A stretch of DNA of 12,115 bases. Source: Actinomycetes bacterium (GTDB lineage: Bacteria > Actinomycetota > Acidimicrobiia > Acidimicrobiales > Microtrichaceae). The translations under genes were made by a program, and so were the position numbers. The notes beneath the pieces are model-generated. The model was not told the origin of the DNA. It saw nothing but the letters and a program-made list of their open reading frames with translations, and searched no databases. The DNA lies in NCBI GenBank assembly GCA_023423475.1, contig JAFAFN010000310.1, positions 1 through 12,115 of the forward strand, written 5' to 3'. Numbering within the stretch: the stretch's first letter is position 1; every line of letters starts with the position of its first letter. This document shows positions 1-8,300 of this stretch, one piece after another.

Positions 1-679
1 TGGCGCGCGGCCCTCCAGGTCGGGTGAGCGCCGAGTCGACCTGGCGGCGCAGCGCGGTGACCTCGGCGGCGAGCGCTTCGACCTGGTCGTCGTGCACCGT
101 CGCGACGTCCTCGAGCAGGGCGGCCTGGTGACGCGCGATCCGAGCCAGTCCTAGCCGGATCCTCGGTCGTGGACGCTCCGGCCACAGCGTCACCGTAGCG
201 ACCGACCCGACGACGCCGGCGACGAGCCAGCCCGCCACCCGTCCGCCGATGTCGGGCGTCGTGGCGGGCACCATCACCGAGATCACTGCAGCGAGCACGA
301 GGCCCTTGCCGCCCGCAGCGGCGTACCCGCCGAAGACCCCGGCGAAGGTCATCACGAAGCCGACGCCGAACGCCACCGCCGCCGACGCGTAGGGGTCACC
401 CGAGGCCGCGCTGCCGAGCGCGACGATGCCCGCACCGACCAAGGTGAATCCGATCCCGAGGCCGAAGCGCACGCGGAGCGGACCGGCGAAGTTCGCGAAG
501 CTCAGCAGCGCGAGCGACCCGAACGAGGCGAAGGTGCCGAATCCCGGATCGGTGATGACGGTGCGACCCAGCGCCGTCATGAGCGTCAGCACCACCGCGA
601 CCCGCGCCGCGGTGCGCAGCGTGGCGTGACCGGGGTCGGCGAAACGGCCCGTCGCAGCGGCCGGTGGAGTGTCGGTCAA
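1..679 (-). CDS. FUSC-family membrane protein (partial, C-terminus off the left edge)
   Basis: The 226 visible residues begin, from a TTG start, TDTPPAAATGRFADPGHATL and continue through a run of hydrophobic segments rich in Gly and Ala (for example VAVVLTLMTALG, FGLGIGFTLVGAGIVALG, VAFGVGFVMTFAGVFGGYAA, VAGWLVAGVVGSVATVTLWP). They end in a charged, helical cytoplasmic stretch (LARIARHQAALLEDVATVHD). This is the layout of FUSC/aromatic acid exporter-like proteins: a half-repeat of about six membrane helices, a linker after a WPERPRPR-like motif, then usually a second half, which is missing here. The TTG overlaps the TGA of cydB (bases 676-679), so translation is probably coupled to cydB as third gene of the operon. 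The frame stays open to base 1. The substrate cannot be read from sequence; family assignment is by pattern only. Confidence 0.75.
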   Translation of the reverse strand, partial: MTDTPPAAATGRFADPGHATLRTAARVAVVLTLMTALGRTVITDPGFGTFASFGSLALLSFANFAGPLRVRFGLGIGFTLVGAGIVALGSAASGDPYASAAVAFGVGFVMTFAGVFGGYAAAGGKGLVLAAVISVMVPATTPDIGGRVAGWLVAGVVGSVATVTLWPERPRPRIRLGLARIARHQAALLEDVATVHDDQVEALAAEVTALRRQVDSALTRPGGPRA

Positions 680-1695
680 TAGCTCTCGTCGTCCAGGACC
701 ACCCTGCCCCGGAAGAAGTAGTAGACGCCCGCGGTGTACATCAGCACGAACGGCATGCCGATCAGCGCGATGACCGTCATGACCTGCAGCGTCGGCTCGG
801 CGGACGCCGCGTTGTGCACCGTGAGGTCGAAGGCCGTGTCGGTCGATGACGGCAGCATCACGGGGTAGAGGCCGGCGGCCACGGTGGCCATGAGCAGACC
901 GATCATGGTCGCCGACGCGAGGAACGCCGAGAGGTACCGCTGGTGGTGGATCTGACGCCAGGCCGCGAGAGCGGCGAGCAGTGCGAGGAACGGGAACACG
1001 CCGATCCAGAGCCGATCCGCGTAGCGGTCCGCGATCGGGTTGTCGAGCAGCAGGGTCCAGACGATCAACACGGTCATCAGCACGAAGAACGCGGCCATGA
1101 GCTTGGGGACCAGTGCCGTGACCCGGCCGAGCAACTCGCCGCCGACCTTCAGCGTCAGGAAGATCGAGCCGTGCAGGGACAGCATCACCACCGCGGTGAC
1201 ACCGAGCGCGATCGCGTACGGGTTCAACAGGTGCAGCAGGTCGATGTACATGTTGCCGTCGGCATCGATCGGGACGCCGATGATGACGTTGCCGAGTGCC
1301 ACGCCGAGCAGGACGGTGATGCCGAGCGACGAACCGAAGAAGAACCAGTCCCACGTCGCGCGCCAGCGCGGACTCGAACGCTTGGAGCGGAACTCGATCG
1401 CGACGGTGCGCAGGATCAGCACCAGCAGCACGAGCATCATCGCCAGGTAGAACCCGCTGAAGAGCGAGGCGTAGACGAGGGGGAACGCAGCGAAGAGCGC
1501 GCCGCCGCCGAGCACCAGCCAGACCTCGTTGCCGTCCCAGACCGGGCCGATGCTGTTGAGCAGGTAGCGCTTGTCCTCGTCCGACTTCGCGACGACCGGA
1601 CCGAGCATGCCGACCCCGAGGTCGAAGCCGTCGAGGATCACATAGCCACCGATGATGATGACGTAGAGCACGAACCAGAGCGTGTTGAGCCACAT
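676..1695 (-). CDS. cydB: Cytochrome bd quinol oxidase subunit II
   Basis: A 339-residue, very hydrophobic protein with about eight or nine membrane helices. It carries the CydB N-terminal signature (GGYVILDGFDLGVGML, about residues 16-31) and the second signature WDGNEVWLVLGGGALFAAFP near residues 53-72. CydB pairs with CydA in the membrane; together they oxidise quinol and reduce oxygen to water, generating proton-motive force without pumping. CydB itself binds no haem in most systems. The length fits the shorter actinobacterial and cyanide-insensitive-oxidase type rather than the roughly 380 residues of E. coli. The ATG lies 2 bases after the cydA stop, with CGGAGG (1705-1710, inside the cydA end) 9 bases upstream, so the two genes are one transcript. 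No small cydX-type ORF was recognised next to it. Confidence 0.96.
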   Translation of the reverse strand: MWLNTLWFVLYVIIIGGYVILDGFDLGVGMLGPVVAKSDEDKRYLLNSIGPVWDGNEVWLVLGGGALFAAFPLVYASLFSGFYLAMMLVLLVLILRTVAIEFRSKRSSPRWRATWDWFFFGSSLGITVLLGVALGNVIIGVPIDADGNMYIDLLHLLNPYAIALGVTAVVMLSLHGSIFLTLKVGGELLGRVTALVPKLMAAFFVLMTVLIVWTLLLDNPIADRYADRLWIGVFPFLALLAALAAWRQIHHQRYLSAFLASATMIGLLMATVAAGLYPVMLPSSTDTAFDLTVHNAASAEPTLQVMTVIALIGMPFVLMYTAGVYYFFRGRVVLDDESY

Positions 1696-1697
1696 GG

Positions 1698-3107
1698 TCA
1701 GGAACCTCCGCTCGACACACGCGAACGATGACGGAAGATCTCACCGAAGGAGTCGGGCAGCGACTCGGTGTGGTCCTCGTCGGGAGGGTCGGGTGGACCC
1801 TCCTTGATCTTCTTGTTGAGCAGGAAGAAGAAGACCGCGGCGACCGCGGCGTAGAGCACGACGAACATCGCGATCGAGAAGAACACCTGACCCCAACCCA
1901 CGTTCGGGCTGAAGGCCTCGTCGGTGCGCAGGAGCTGCCACACGATCCACGGCTGTCGGCCGAACTCGGCGGTCCACCAGCCCGACAGCGTCGCGAGCTG
2001 GGTCAGCCCGATCGAGACCACGAAGATCCAGAGCATCCAGCGCTGGGTCCAGAGCTTGCGCTTCCAGATCCACAACAGGCACCCCATGGCGCCGATGGCG
2101 ATGAACACCATGCCGAGGTTGATCATCAGGTGGTACATCTGGAACACGAGCGGCACGTTCGGTCGGTCGTCGGCCGGGAACTCATCGAGCCCCTTGATCT
2201 CGGTGCTGGTGCTCTTGCCGGTGAGCAGGCTGAGCAGGCACGGGACCTTGAGGCCGGTCGTCGTCTCGGTGCCGGGGTTGGTCCAGCCGAAGACGGTCAT
2301 CGGTGCGCAGTCGCGGGTCTGGTAGACGCCCTCCATCGCGGCGAGCTTCTCGGGCTGGTAGGTCGCGACCTCTTCGGCCTGGTTGGCGCCGAAGACCACG
2401 ACCTGCAGCACGGCGAGCACGGCGAAGATCGGCAGCGCCACCCGGATCATCGTCTTGGCGAGCTCCTCGTGGCGCTTCTTGAGCAGGTAGAAGGCCGCGA
2501 TGCTCAACACGAGCGAGGCACCCACCATCCACGAGGCGACCAGCGTGTGGAAGAAGCGGGGCCCGAACGACGGCGTGAAGACCACCTCTCGGAAGCTGGT
2601 CATGAACGCCTGGTCACCGTGTCCGACGTCGCGGATCTCGTAGCCCCGAGGGGTCTGCATCCACGAGTTCGCCATGACGATCCACGTGGCGCTGATGGTC
2701 GCGCCGGCGACGACCATGGTCGTCGCGAACAGCCAGAGCTTGTTGCCCAGACGTTGCCCGCCGAAGAGCATCAGCCCGAGGAACCCGCCCTCGAGCATGA
2801 AGGCGAAGATGCCCTCGGCCGCGAGCAGGCTGCCGAAGATGTTGCCGACGTAACGGGAGTAGACCGACCAGTTCGTACCGAACTGGAACTCCTGGACGAT
2901 GCCCGTCGCGATGCCCATGGCGAAGATGAGGCCGTAGATCTTCGTCCAGAACAGCGACAGCTGGCGCCACTTCGGGTCCTTGGTGCGGACCGACTGCACG
3001 CCGAAGATGATCAGCAGCAGCCCGAGCCCGAGCGACATGGGCGGGAAGATGAAGTGGAAGCTGATCGTCAGGCCGAACTGGATCCGGTGCAGGATCTCCG
3101 CGTCCAT
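1698..3107 (-). CDS. cydA: Cytochrome bd quinol oxidase subunit I (short Q-loop)
   Basis: The 469-residue catalytic subunit binds haems b558, b595 and d and oxidises quinol at the outer membrane face. Expected ligands are in place by position and context: H18 (in SFHFIFPP) for b595, H187 (FFHTLVASW) and M328 (MYHLMIN) for b558, and the conserved acids E98 and E106 (AAEGIFAFMLEGG). In the Q-loop, QPEKLAAMEG (251-260) carries the quinol-site Lys and Glu (K254, E259), and GRQPW is at 383-387. The loop is short compared with E. coli CydA (about 520 residues), typical of actinobacterial enzymes. I chose the ATG at 3107 because the protein then starts MDAEILHRIQFGLT like the family and has GGAGGG 7 bases upstream. 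The frame stays open to an ATG at 3233, but that extension is basic, not conserved in type and lacks a good ribosome site. Confidence 0.97.
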   Translation of the reverse strand: MDAEILHRIQFGLTISFHFIFPPMSLGLGLLLIIFGVQSVRTKDPKWRQLSLFWTKIYGLIFAMGIATGIVQEFQFGTNWSVYSRYVGNIFGSLLAAEGIFAFMLEGGFLGLMLFGGQRLGNKLWLFATTMVVAGATISATWIVMANSWMQTPRGYEIRDVGHGDQAFMTSFREVVFTPSFGPRFFHTLVASWMVGASLVLSIAAFYLLKKRHEELAKTMIRVALPIFAVLAVLQVVVFGANQAEEVATYQPEKLAAMEGVYQTRDCAPMTVFGWTNPGTETTTGLKVPCLLSLLTGKSTSTEIKGLDEFPADDRPNVPLVFQMYHLMINLGMVFIAIGAMGCLLWIWKRKLWTQRWMLWIFVVSIGLTQLATLSGWWTAEFGRQPWIVWQLLRTDEAFSPNVGWGQVFFSIAMFVVLYAAVAAVFFFLLNKKIKEGPPDPPDEDHTESLPDSFGEIFRHRSRVSSGGS

Positions 3108-3114
3108 GTGCAGT

Positions 3115-3120
3115 CCCTCC
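3115..3120 (-). promoter_or_regulatory. Ribosome binding site of cydA
   Basis: GGAGGG on the minus strand lies 7 bases before the ATG at 3107. It decides the start of cydA against the upstream in-frame ATG at 3233. It also shows that this operon uses leadered translation, unlike moeA and the DUF6457 gene in the same window. Confidence 0.8.
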
Positions 3121-3144
3121 ACGTCGAACGAGTGGACAGGGATC

Positions 3145-3150
3145 ACCGTA
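3145..3150 (-). promoter_or_regulatory. Possible -10 element of the cydAB operon
   Basis: TACGGT on the minus strand matches the TAnnnT actinobacterial -10 pattern. It would start a transcript near 3138, leaving about 30 bases of leader that contains the cydA ribosome site. No convincing -35 is seen 16-18 bases upstream, and no operator for a redox regulator was recognised. Support is the hexamer and its position only. Confidence 0.35.
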
Positions 3151-3247
3151 CCGGTCGTTCCGTGACGGGCCGGCCATCGTGCTCGATGATGCGAGAACCA
3201 CCCCGTGTCGTCGCTCGATGGTCGCGACCGCACACCCGACGACGAAG

Positions 3248-3277
3248 AAACCCCCGAACCTGAGGGTTCGAGGGTTT
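3248..3277 (-). terminator. Rho-independent terminator of the tRNA-Ser gene
   Basis: An inverted repeat has arms AAACCC-c-CGAACC (3248-3260) and GGTTCG-a-GGGTTT (3265-3277) around the four-base loop TGAG, giving twelve pairs with a single mismatch. Read on the minus strand the stem is followed by TTTCTTCGTC, a modest U-rich tail. It begins 22 bases after the tRNA 3' end and separates the tRNA from cydA, which is on the same strand. The stem is nearly symmetrical, so it may also stop transcription coming from the other side. Confidence 0.8.
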
Positions 3278-3298
3278 CCGATGTCCCGAGACATCACA

Positions 3299-3391
<93 letters not shown>

Positions 3392-3402
3392 AGGGACCGA
3401 TC

Positions 3403-3433
3403 ACTGTACCGTCAGATCCGCACCGCCCACCAA
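3403..3433 (-). promoter_or_regulatory. Promoter of tRNA-Ser
   Basis: On the minus strand TACAGT (3403-3408) is a good TAnnnT -10. TTGGTG (3428-3433) is a plausible -35 at a 19-base spacing, a little longer than ideal. Initiation would fall near 3396, about five bases before the mature tRNA 5' end. Its TA step is shared with the oppositely oriented -10 of the channel gene. Confidence 0.5.
3407..3412 (+). promoter_or_regulatory. -10 element of the potassium channel gene
   Basis: TACCGT fits TAnnnT and would start transcription near 3419, giving a leader of about 56 bases before the GTG at 3475. It overlaps the tRNA -10 on the other strand (3403-3408), both reading outward from the same TA pair at 3407-3408. 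No clear -35 is visible; the upstream sequence is the tRNA gene itself. Confidence 0.4.
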
Positions 3434-3474
3434 GAGGCAGTTCCGCACCGCCACCGAGAGGAACCCGGAGCAGC

Positions 3475-5223
3475 GTGAAGGCCCTCGTCTCGATCCTGAC
3501 GACCCTGGCGAGCCCCCTCCGCCGTCGCAACGCACGGGTCGTGGTCTGGCTCGTCGGTGCCCTGGTCGCCCTCGTCGCGCTGTACTCGGTGATCTTCCAC
3601 GTGATCATGGAGCGCGAGGGCCAGCAGCACAGCTGGGCCACCGGCGTCTACTGGACGCTCACCGTCATGTCGACGCTCGGGTTCGGCGACATCACCTTCC
3701 AGTCCGACGCGGGGCGCATCTTCTCGGTGATCGTGCTGGTCAGCGGCGCGCTGTTCATCCTCGTGCTGCTGCCGTTCGCCTTCATCCAGTTCCTGTTCCT
3801 GCCGTGGATGGCCGCGCGGGACGCACTCAGGGCACCCCGCAAGCTGCCGGCGGACACCTCGGACCACATCGTGTTGACCCAGCTCGGCGCCGTCACCGAC
3901 GCGCTCATCGAGCGTGCCCGCCACGCGCACGTCCCGTACGTCCTGCTCGTCGCCGACCTGAACGAGGCCCTCAGCCTGTTCGACCAGGGCTACAAGGTGA
4001 TGGTCGGCGAGCTCGACGACCCGGAGACCTACCGGGCGGCACGGATCGACGCGGCGGCCATGCTCGCGACGAGCCAGCCCGACACGACCAACACGAACAT
4101 CGTGTTCACCGTGCGGGAGATCAACTCGACCGTGCCGATCGTCGCGACGGCGTCGACCGACGCGGCGGTCGACGTGCTCGAACTCGCGGGGTGCGACACG
4201 GTGCTGCGGATGGGCGAGCTGCTCGGTCATGCGCTGGGTCGTCGTGTGCTCGGCGGTGACCGTCGCTCGCACGTCGTCGGTGCGTTCGACGAGCTGCTCG
4301 TCGCCGAGGCCTCGGCGGTGGGCACCGACATGGTCGGCCGTCGCCTGTCCGAGGTCGACCTGCGCGGCCGCTTCAACGTCACCGTCGCCGGCATCTGGCA
4401 GCGCGGCACCTTCGAGCTGCCCGGCCCCGACACCGTGATCGACGACACCGACGTGCTCATCCTGGCCGGCTCGGCCGAGCAGCTCGGCTCCTACGACGAG
4501 GCCTTCGGGGTGAAGGGCCACAGCATCGACAACGGCGTGATCATCGTGGGCGGCGGGCGAGTCGGCCGGGCCGCGGCGCGCATGCTCACGACCGCCGGCG
4601 CCGACTGCAAGATCATCGAGGAGCAGGCGGACCGCATCCGCGACCCCGAGCGCTACGTGCACGGCAGCGCGGCCGAGATCAGCGTGCTCAACGCGGCGGG
4701 TCTCGAGGATGCGTGCGCGGTGCTGATCACCACCCACGACGACGACGTCAACGTGTTCCTCACCATCTACTGCCGTCGCCTGCGTCCCGACATCCAGATC
4801 ATCGCCAGGGCGAACCTCGACCGGAACGTCGCGACGCTCAACCGTGCGGGCGCGGACGCCGTGCTGTCGTACGCGTCGCTCGGAGCGACGGCGATCTGGA
4901 ACGTGCTGGGTCTCAACGACTCGCTCGTGCTCGCCGAGGGACTCGACATGTTCCAGACGCCGGTGCCCGACGCCATGGCCGGTCGGACCCTCGCCGAGAT
5001 GGCGGTGCGTCAGACGACCGGCTGCAACATCGTCGCGATCGCCACGGGTCCCGAGGGCGCCGAGATGATCACCACGCCGGACCCGGAGGCGCCGCTGCCC
5101 GCGGACGCCCAGCTCGTGGTCATCGGCGACTCCGCCTCGCAGCAGAAGTTCCTCGACGCCTACCCGGTCTTCCGTGGTCGCAAGGTGCGTCCTGCGGTCG
5201 AGCGCGTCGACCCGCCGCGCTGA
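3475..5223 (+). CDS. Two-TM potassium channel with two RCK (TrkA-type) modules
   Basis: The 582-residue protein has a first membrane helix (about 21-45), a pore helix and filter STLGFGD (66-72, a variant of TVGYGD), and a second long hydrophobic helix (about 80-112). Two cytoplasmic RCK units follow. The first, from about residue 125, has QLGAVTDALIERA where the nucleotide-binding glycines should be and is probably degenerate. A TrkA-C-like stretch (LRGRFNVTVAGIWQRGTFELP) follows. The second begins VIIVGGGRVGRAAARML with an intact GxGxxG (359-364) and a paired acidic end IIEE, so it can bind a nucleotide. A last TrkA-C region ends the chain. It should form a tetrameric K+ channel in the cytoplasmic membrane, gated by ligand binding to the RCK ring. 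GGAG is 4 bases before the GTG, a tight spacing; no later start keeps the first helix. Confidence 0.9.
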   Translation: MKALVSILTTLASPLRRRNARVVVWLVGALVALVALYSVIFHVIMEREGQQHSWATGVYWTLTVMSTLGFGDITFQSDAGRIFSVIVLVSGALFILVLLPFAFIQFLFLPWMAARDALRAPRKLPADTSDHIVLTQLGAVTDALIERARHAHVPYVLLVADLNEALSLFDQGYKVMVGELDDPETYRAARIDAAAMLATSQPDTTNTNIVFTVREINSTVPIVATASTDAAVDVLELAGCDTVLRMGELLGHALGRRVLGGDRRSHVVGAFDELLVAEASAVGTDMVGRRLSEVDLRGRFNVTVAGIWQRGTFELPGPDTVIDDTDVLILAGSAEQLGSYDEAFGVKGHSIDNGVIIVGGGRVGRAAARMLTTAGADCKIIEEQADRIRDPERYVHGSAAEISVLNAAGLEDACAVLITTHDDDVNVFLTIYCRRLRPDIQIIARANLDRNVATLNRAGADAVLSYASLGATAIWNVLGLNDSLVLAEGLDMFQTPVPDAMAGRTLAEMAVRQTTGCNIVAIATGPEGAEMITTPDPEAPLPADAQLVVIGDSASQQKFLDAYPVFRGRKVRPAVERVDPPR

Positions 5224-5279
5224 TCCCTGACGAAGCTGGTCCGAGACGAAGCTGATCCGGGACGAAGCTGATCCGGGAC
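5221..5279 (+). repeat. 16-bp tandem repeat, three full copies plus 11 bases
   Basis: Units start at 5221, 5237, 5253 and 5269. The third reads TGATCCGGGACGAAGC; the first differs by CT for GG at positions 7-8 and the second differs at two positions. The fourth keeps only its first 11 bases. The first unit contains the stop codon TGA of the channel gene, so the array lies in the 3' untranslated or intergenic region. Sixteen is not a multiple of three, so it is not a peptide repeat. No hairpin or T-tract makes it a standard terminator. Its role is unknown. Confidence 0.85.
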
Positions 5280-5319
5280 CCGAGCGCGCCTCCCGGGGTC
5301 GACGCGGCCAACTGTCCGG

Positions 5320-5325
5320 TAGCTT
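5320..5325 (+). promoter_or_regulatory. -10 element of the PP2C phosphatase gene
   Basis: TAGCTT matches TAnnnT, with GTCGAC (5298-5303) as a weak -35 at a 16-base spacing. The expected transcript start is about 5332, an in-frame ATC codon of the phosphatase gene, 60 bases before its first ATG. The spacing from hexamer to codon (six bases) equals that seen at moeA. Confidence 0.45.
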
Positions 5326-5391
5326 GAGCGCATCTCCGGCCAACTCACCGACCCCATCGTCGACGGCTCACTGCGGCGCCGCAGCACCTCG

Positions 5392-8300
5392 ATGCTGTGG
5401 GCCCGGCTGCTGTTGGTCGCAGCGCTCTTCCTCGTGGGCCTCGGCGCCTCTGCATACGCGTGGCAGCGCGCCGAGGTCGACACCCGCCAGGCCGAGGTCG
5501 TCCTGGCGGACCGCGCCGCCGCAACCATCACGTCCTCGGCCGAGACGGTCATCGCCGGCCTCGGCGGCGCGGCGGGGATGGTCGACGAGGACGGCGACGT
5601 GCGGCGGGGTTCGTTCGAGGCGTTCCGCAACGACGTCGCCGAGGTCTCGACGCTCGACGCGCTCGCCTACATCCCGGTGATCTCCGGCGAGGAACGAGCG
5701 GAGTTCGAGGCGGCGACCGGACGGCAGATCCACGTCCTGGTGGACGAAGGTCTCGTGCCGTCGCCCGAACGCGACCGGTACGCACCTGTGCAGTGGCTCG
5801 GTCCGGTCGACCCGCTGACCTCGATCCTCATCGGCGTCGACGTGACCGCCAGCCCCATCGCGTCGAACGAGGCCGAGCGGGCGACCGACACCGGCGACAC
5901 CGTGGTCACGCGAGCGCTGGCGCTCGGCGACGACATGACGCTCTTCTTCATCATCAAGCCGCTGTACCGGCCGGGTGTCGAGGGCGACACCGCCGAGTCG
6001 CGCCGTGCCGCCCACGTGGGGTTCGTCGCGAGTGCGTATCCGGGCTCGGACCTGATCGCGGATGTCGTCGACGTCGATCCGGATCTCCGACTCCGCCTGA
6101 GCGACGACGGCCAGGTGTTGGCCGAGACCGACCCGCCGCCGTCGGACGATCCCGTCGAGCGGACCATCGAGGTCGGCGGCAGGACCTGGACGCTCGAGGT
6201 CAGCGACGGACGTGCGGTGGAGCACGACCTGGCGCTGTTCCTGTTCGGCGTGACCCTGGTGCTGAGCGGCGCGTTGCTGATCCTCGTGCTGCGCGGCGCC
6301 GCGCACGACCGGTCGATGAACCGGGTCGTCGGTCTGGTCAGCTCGACCGCCGAGCTCGGTCATCAGCTGGCGAGCGCTGCCACCGTCGGCGAGGTCGCCG
6401 GCGTGATCTCGTCGGATGTGGCCCCCGCGCTGCGCGCCACGTCGGCCCGCCTGACCGTGGTCGACGACGACCCCGCCTCGGATGCGAACCCGTCGGCGGG
6501 CGGCGTGACGACCTATCCAGAGGAGCGCCGTGCGACGCTGCTGCTCGACGGCGGTGACGACGCGACCGACGCCCTTGTCGAGATCGAGTGGGCGAGGGTC
6601 CGCTTCGACGACACCATGGTCGCGACGCTCCAGACGTTGGCCGAGCTGTGCGAGCAGACCTTCCAACGTGCGATCGGCACCGACCTCGTGGCGCTGCGCT
6701 CGGACCGGCTCGCCCGCCTGGCCGAGTCGCTCGCGGGCGCCACGACGCTCGACGAGGTGGCGGCCGTCATCACCGGCCCAGGACGTCTGCCCGTCGGTGC
6801 AGCGTCCGCGAGCCTCGGCGTGGCCGACCACGCCCGCGGCGTGCTCGAGGTGTACCACGGCGACACCGTGGACGCGTCGGTGAAGGAGCGCTTCGCCGGG
6901 CCGCAGCTCTCGGCGTCGCTCGCGTTCACCGACGCGGCACGCACCGGCCGACCGGTGCTGTTCGAGGACATGGACTCCTACCGCGCCGAGTACCCCGAAT
7001 CCGGCGCGACCACGGCGAGCCTCGGCGACGGTGCGCGCGCCGCGCTGCCCCTGCGTGACGGCGACCGCTCGATCGGCGCGGTGGTGTTCGCCTGGGACAC
7101 CGCGCGGATCTTCGACGACGCGCTGCGGGCGACGCTGTCGACCATCGCCGAGATGGCCACCCAGTCGGTGATCAGGGCGTCGATGACCGAGGCGCAGGCC
7201 GACGACGCCCGACACAGCCGCGACCTGGCCGAGCTCGCCGAGCAGCTGGCCCGTGTCGCCCGCGTCGAGGAGCTGGCCGACGCGGTGCTCGCCCACGCCC
7301 CGACACCGGTCGGCGCGATGACGGCGAACCTCGCGCTGGTCGAGGATGGTGCCGTGCCCGTGACGCCGCTGCCGCCGTTCCCCTCGGGCGGCGTCGACCA
7401 GGTCGCACTGCGGGCGCTCGAGCAGGACCTTCCGGGCATGGAGGCCATCCGCGGCGGTGCACCGGTGGTGCTGTCCTCGCTCGAGACCGTCACCGAGCGG
7501 TACCCGGGGCGGTACTCCGATGCCGTGCAGGCCCTCGGAGCGAACGCGACCGTGCACCTCCCGCTGCTCGGGGCCGACTCGACGCCGCTGGGTGCGATCG
7601 GGTTCGCGTGGCGGGTCGCTCCTGCCTTCAGCGACACCGAGATGTCGACGCTGCGGACCATCTCGGAGCTGATCAGCCAGACCCTGGAACGAGTGCGTCT
7701 CGGCGAGGCCGAGCACCAGGTCGTCGCCGGACTGCAGCACCGCGTCACCCTGCCGCTCGCGCCGTCCGACACGCTCGACGTGGCCGAGCGGTACCTGCCG
7801 TCGTCCTCGCCCGTCGGGATGGGCGGCGACTGGTACGACGGCGTGGTGCTGCCCGACGGTCGCTACCTGGTCGTCATTGGCGACATCGCGGGGCACGGGA
7901 TCGAAGCAGTCGCCGACATGATCCAGGTGCGCTCGATCGTGAACGCACTCGCCCGCGGCGGGGTGCCGCTCGGCGAGGTGTTCCCACATGCGTCGTCGTT
8001 GCTCGTCGGTGGTCGCGATCTGGTCACGGCGAGCGTCGCGGTGGCATTGGTCGACCCGGCGGCGAGCTCTGTCGAGTACGTCTCGGCGGGGCATCCTCCG
8101 ATGCTGCTGCGGCGACCCGACGGCGTCGTCGAGGTGCTCGGCGACGGCCGTCAGTCGTTGCTCGGGCTCCCCGCCCGCGACGTCACCCCGGGTGTCGCGG
8201 CCTTCACGAGCGGGTCGGTCCTGGTCGCGTACACCGACGGACTCGTGGAGCGCCGCGGCGAGTCGATCGACGACTCGGTCGCCCGCCTCTCGTCGATCGT

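Noticed and set aside
3108..3233. A longer cydA starting at the ATG at 3233.
   Set aside because: The extra 42 residues are basic and unlike any CydA N-terminus, and the ATG at 3107 has a strong GGAGGG site and the family-typical start.
1728..3263. A plus-strand 511-codon frame opposite cydA.
   Set aside because: Composition is E, D, H, R and Q-rich with no recognisable motif, while the other strand is unmistakably cydA.
5221..5279. A CRISPR array.
   Set aside because: Units are 16 bases and directly abutting, with no spacers and no cas genes nearby.
3412..5343. A minus-strand 643-codon frame opposite the potassium channel gene.
   Set aside because: Same mirror effect: VEHRD-rich text with no family resemblance, and no promoter or ribosome site of its own.
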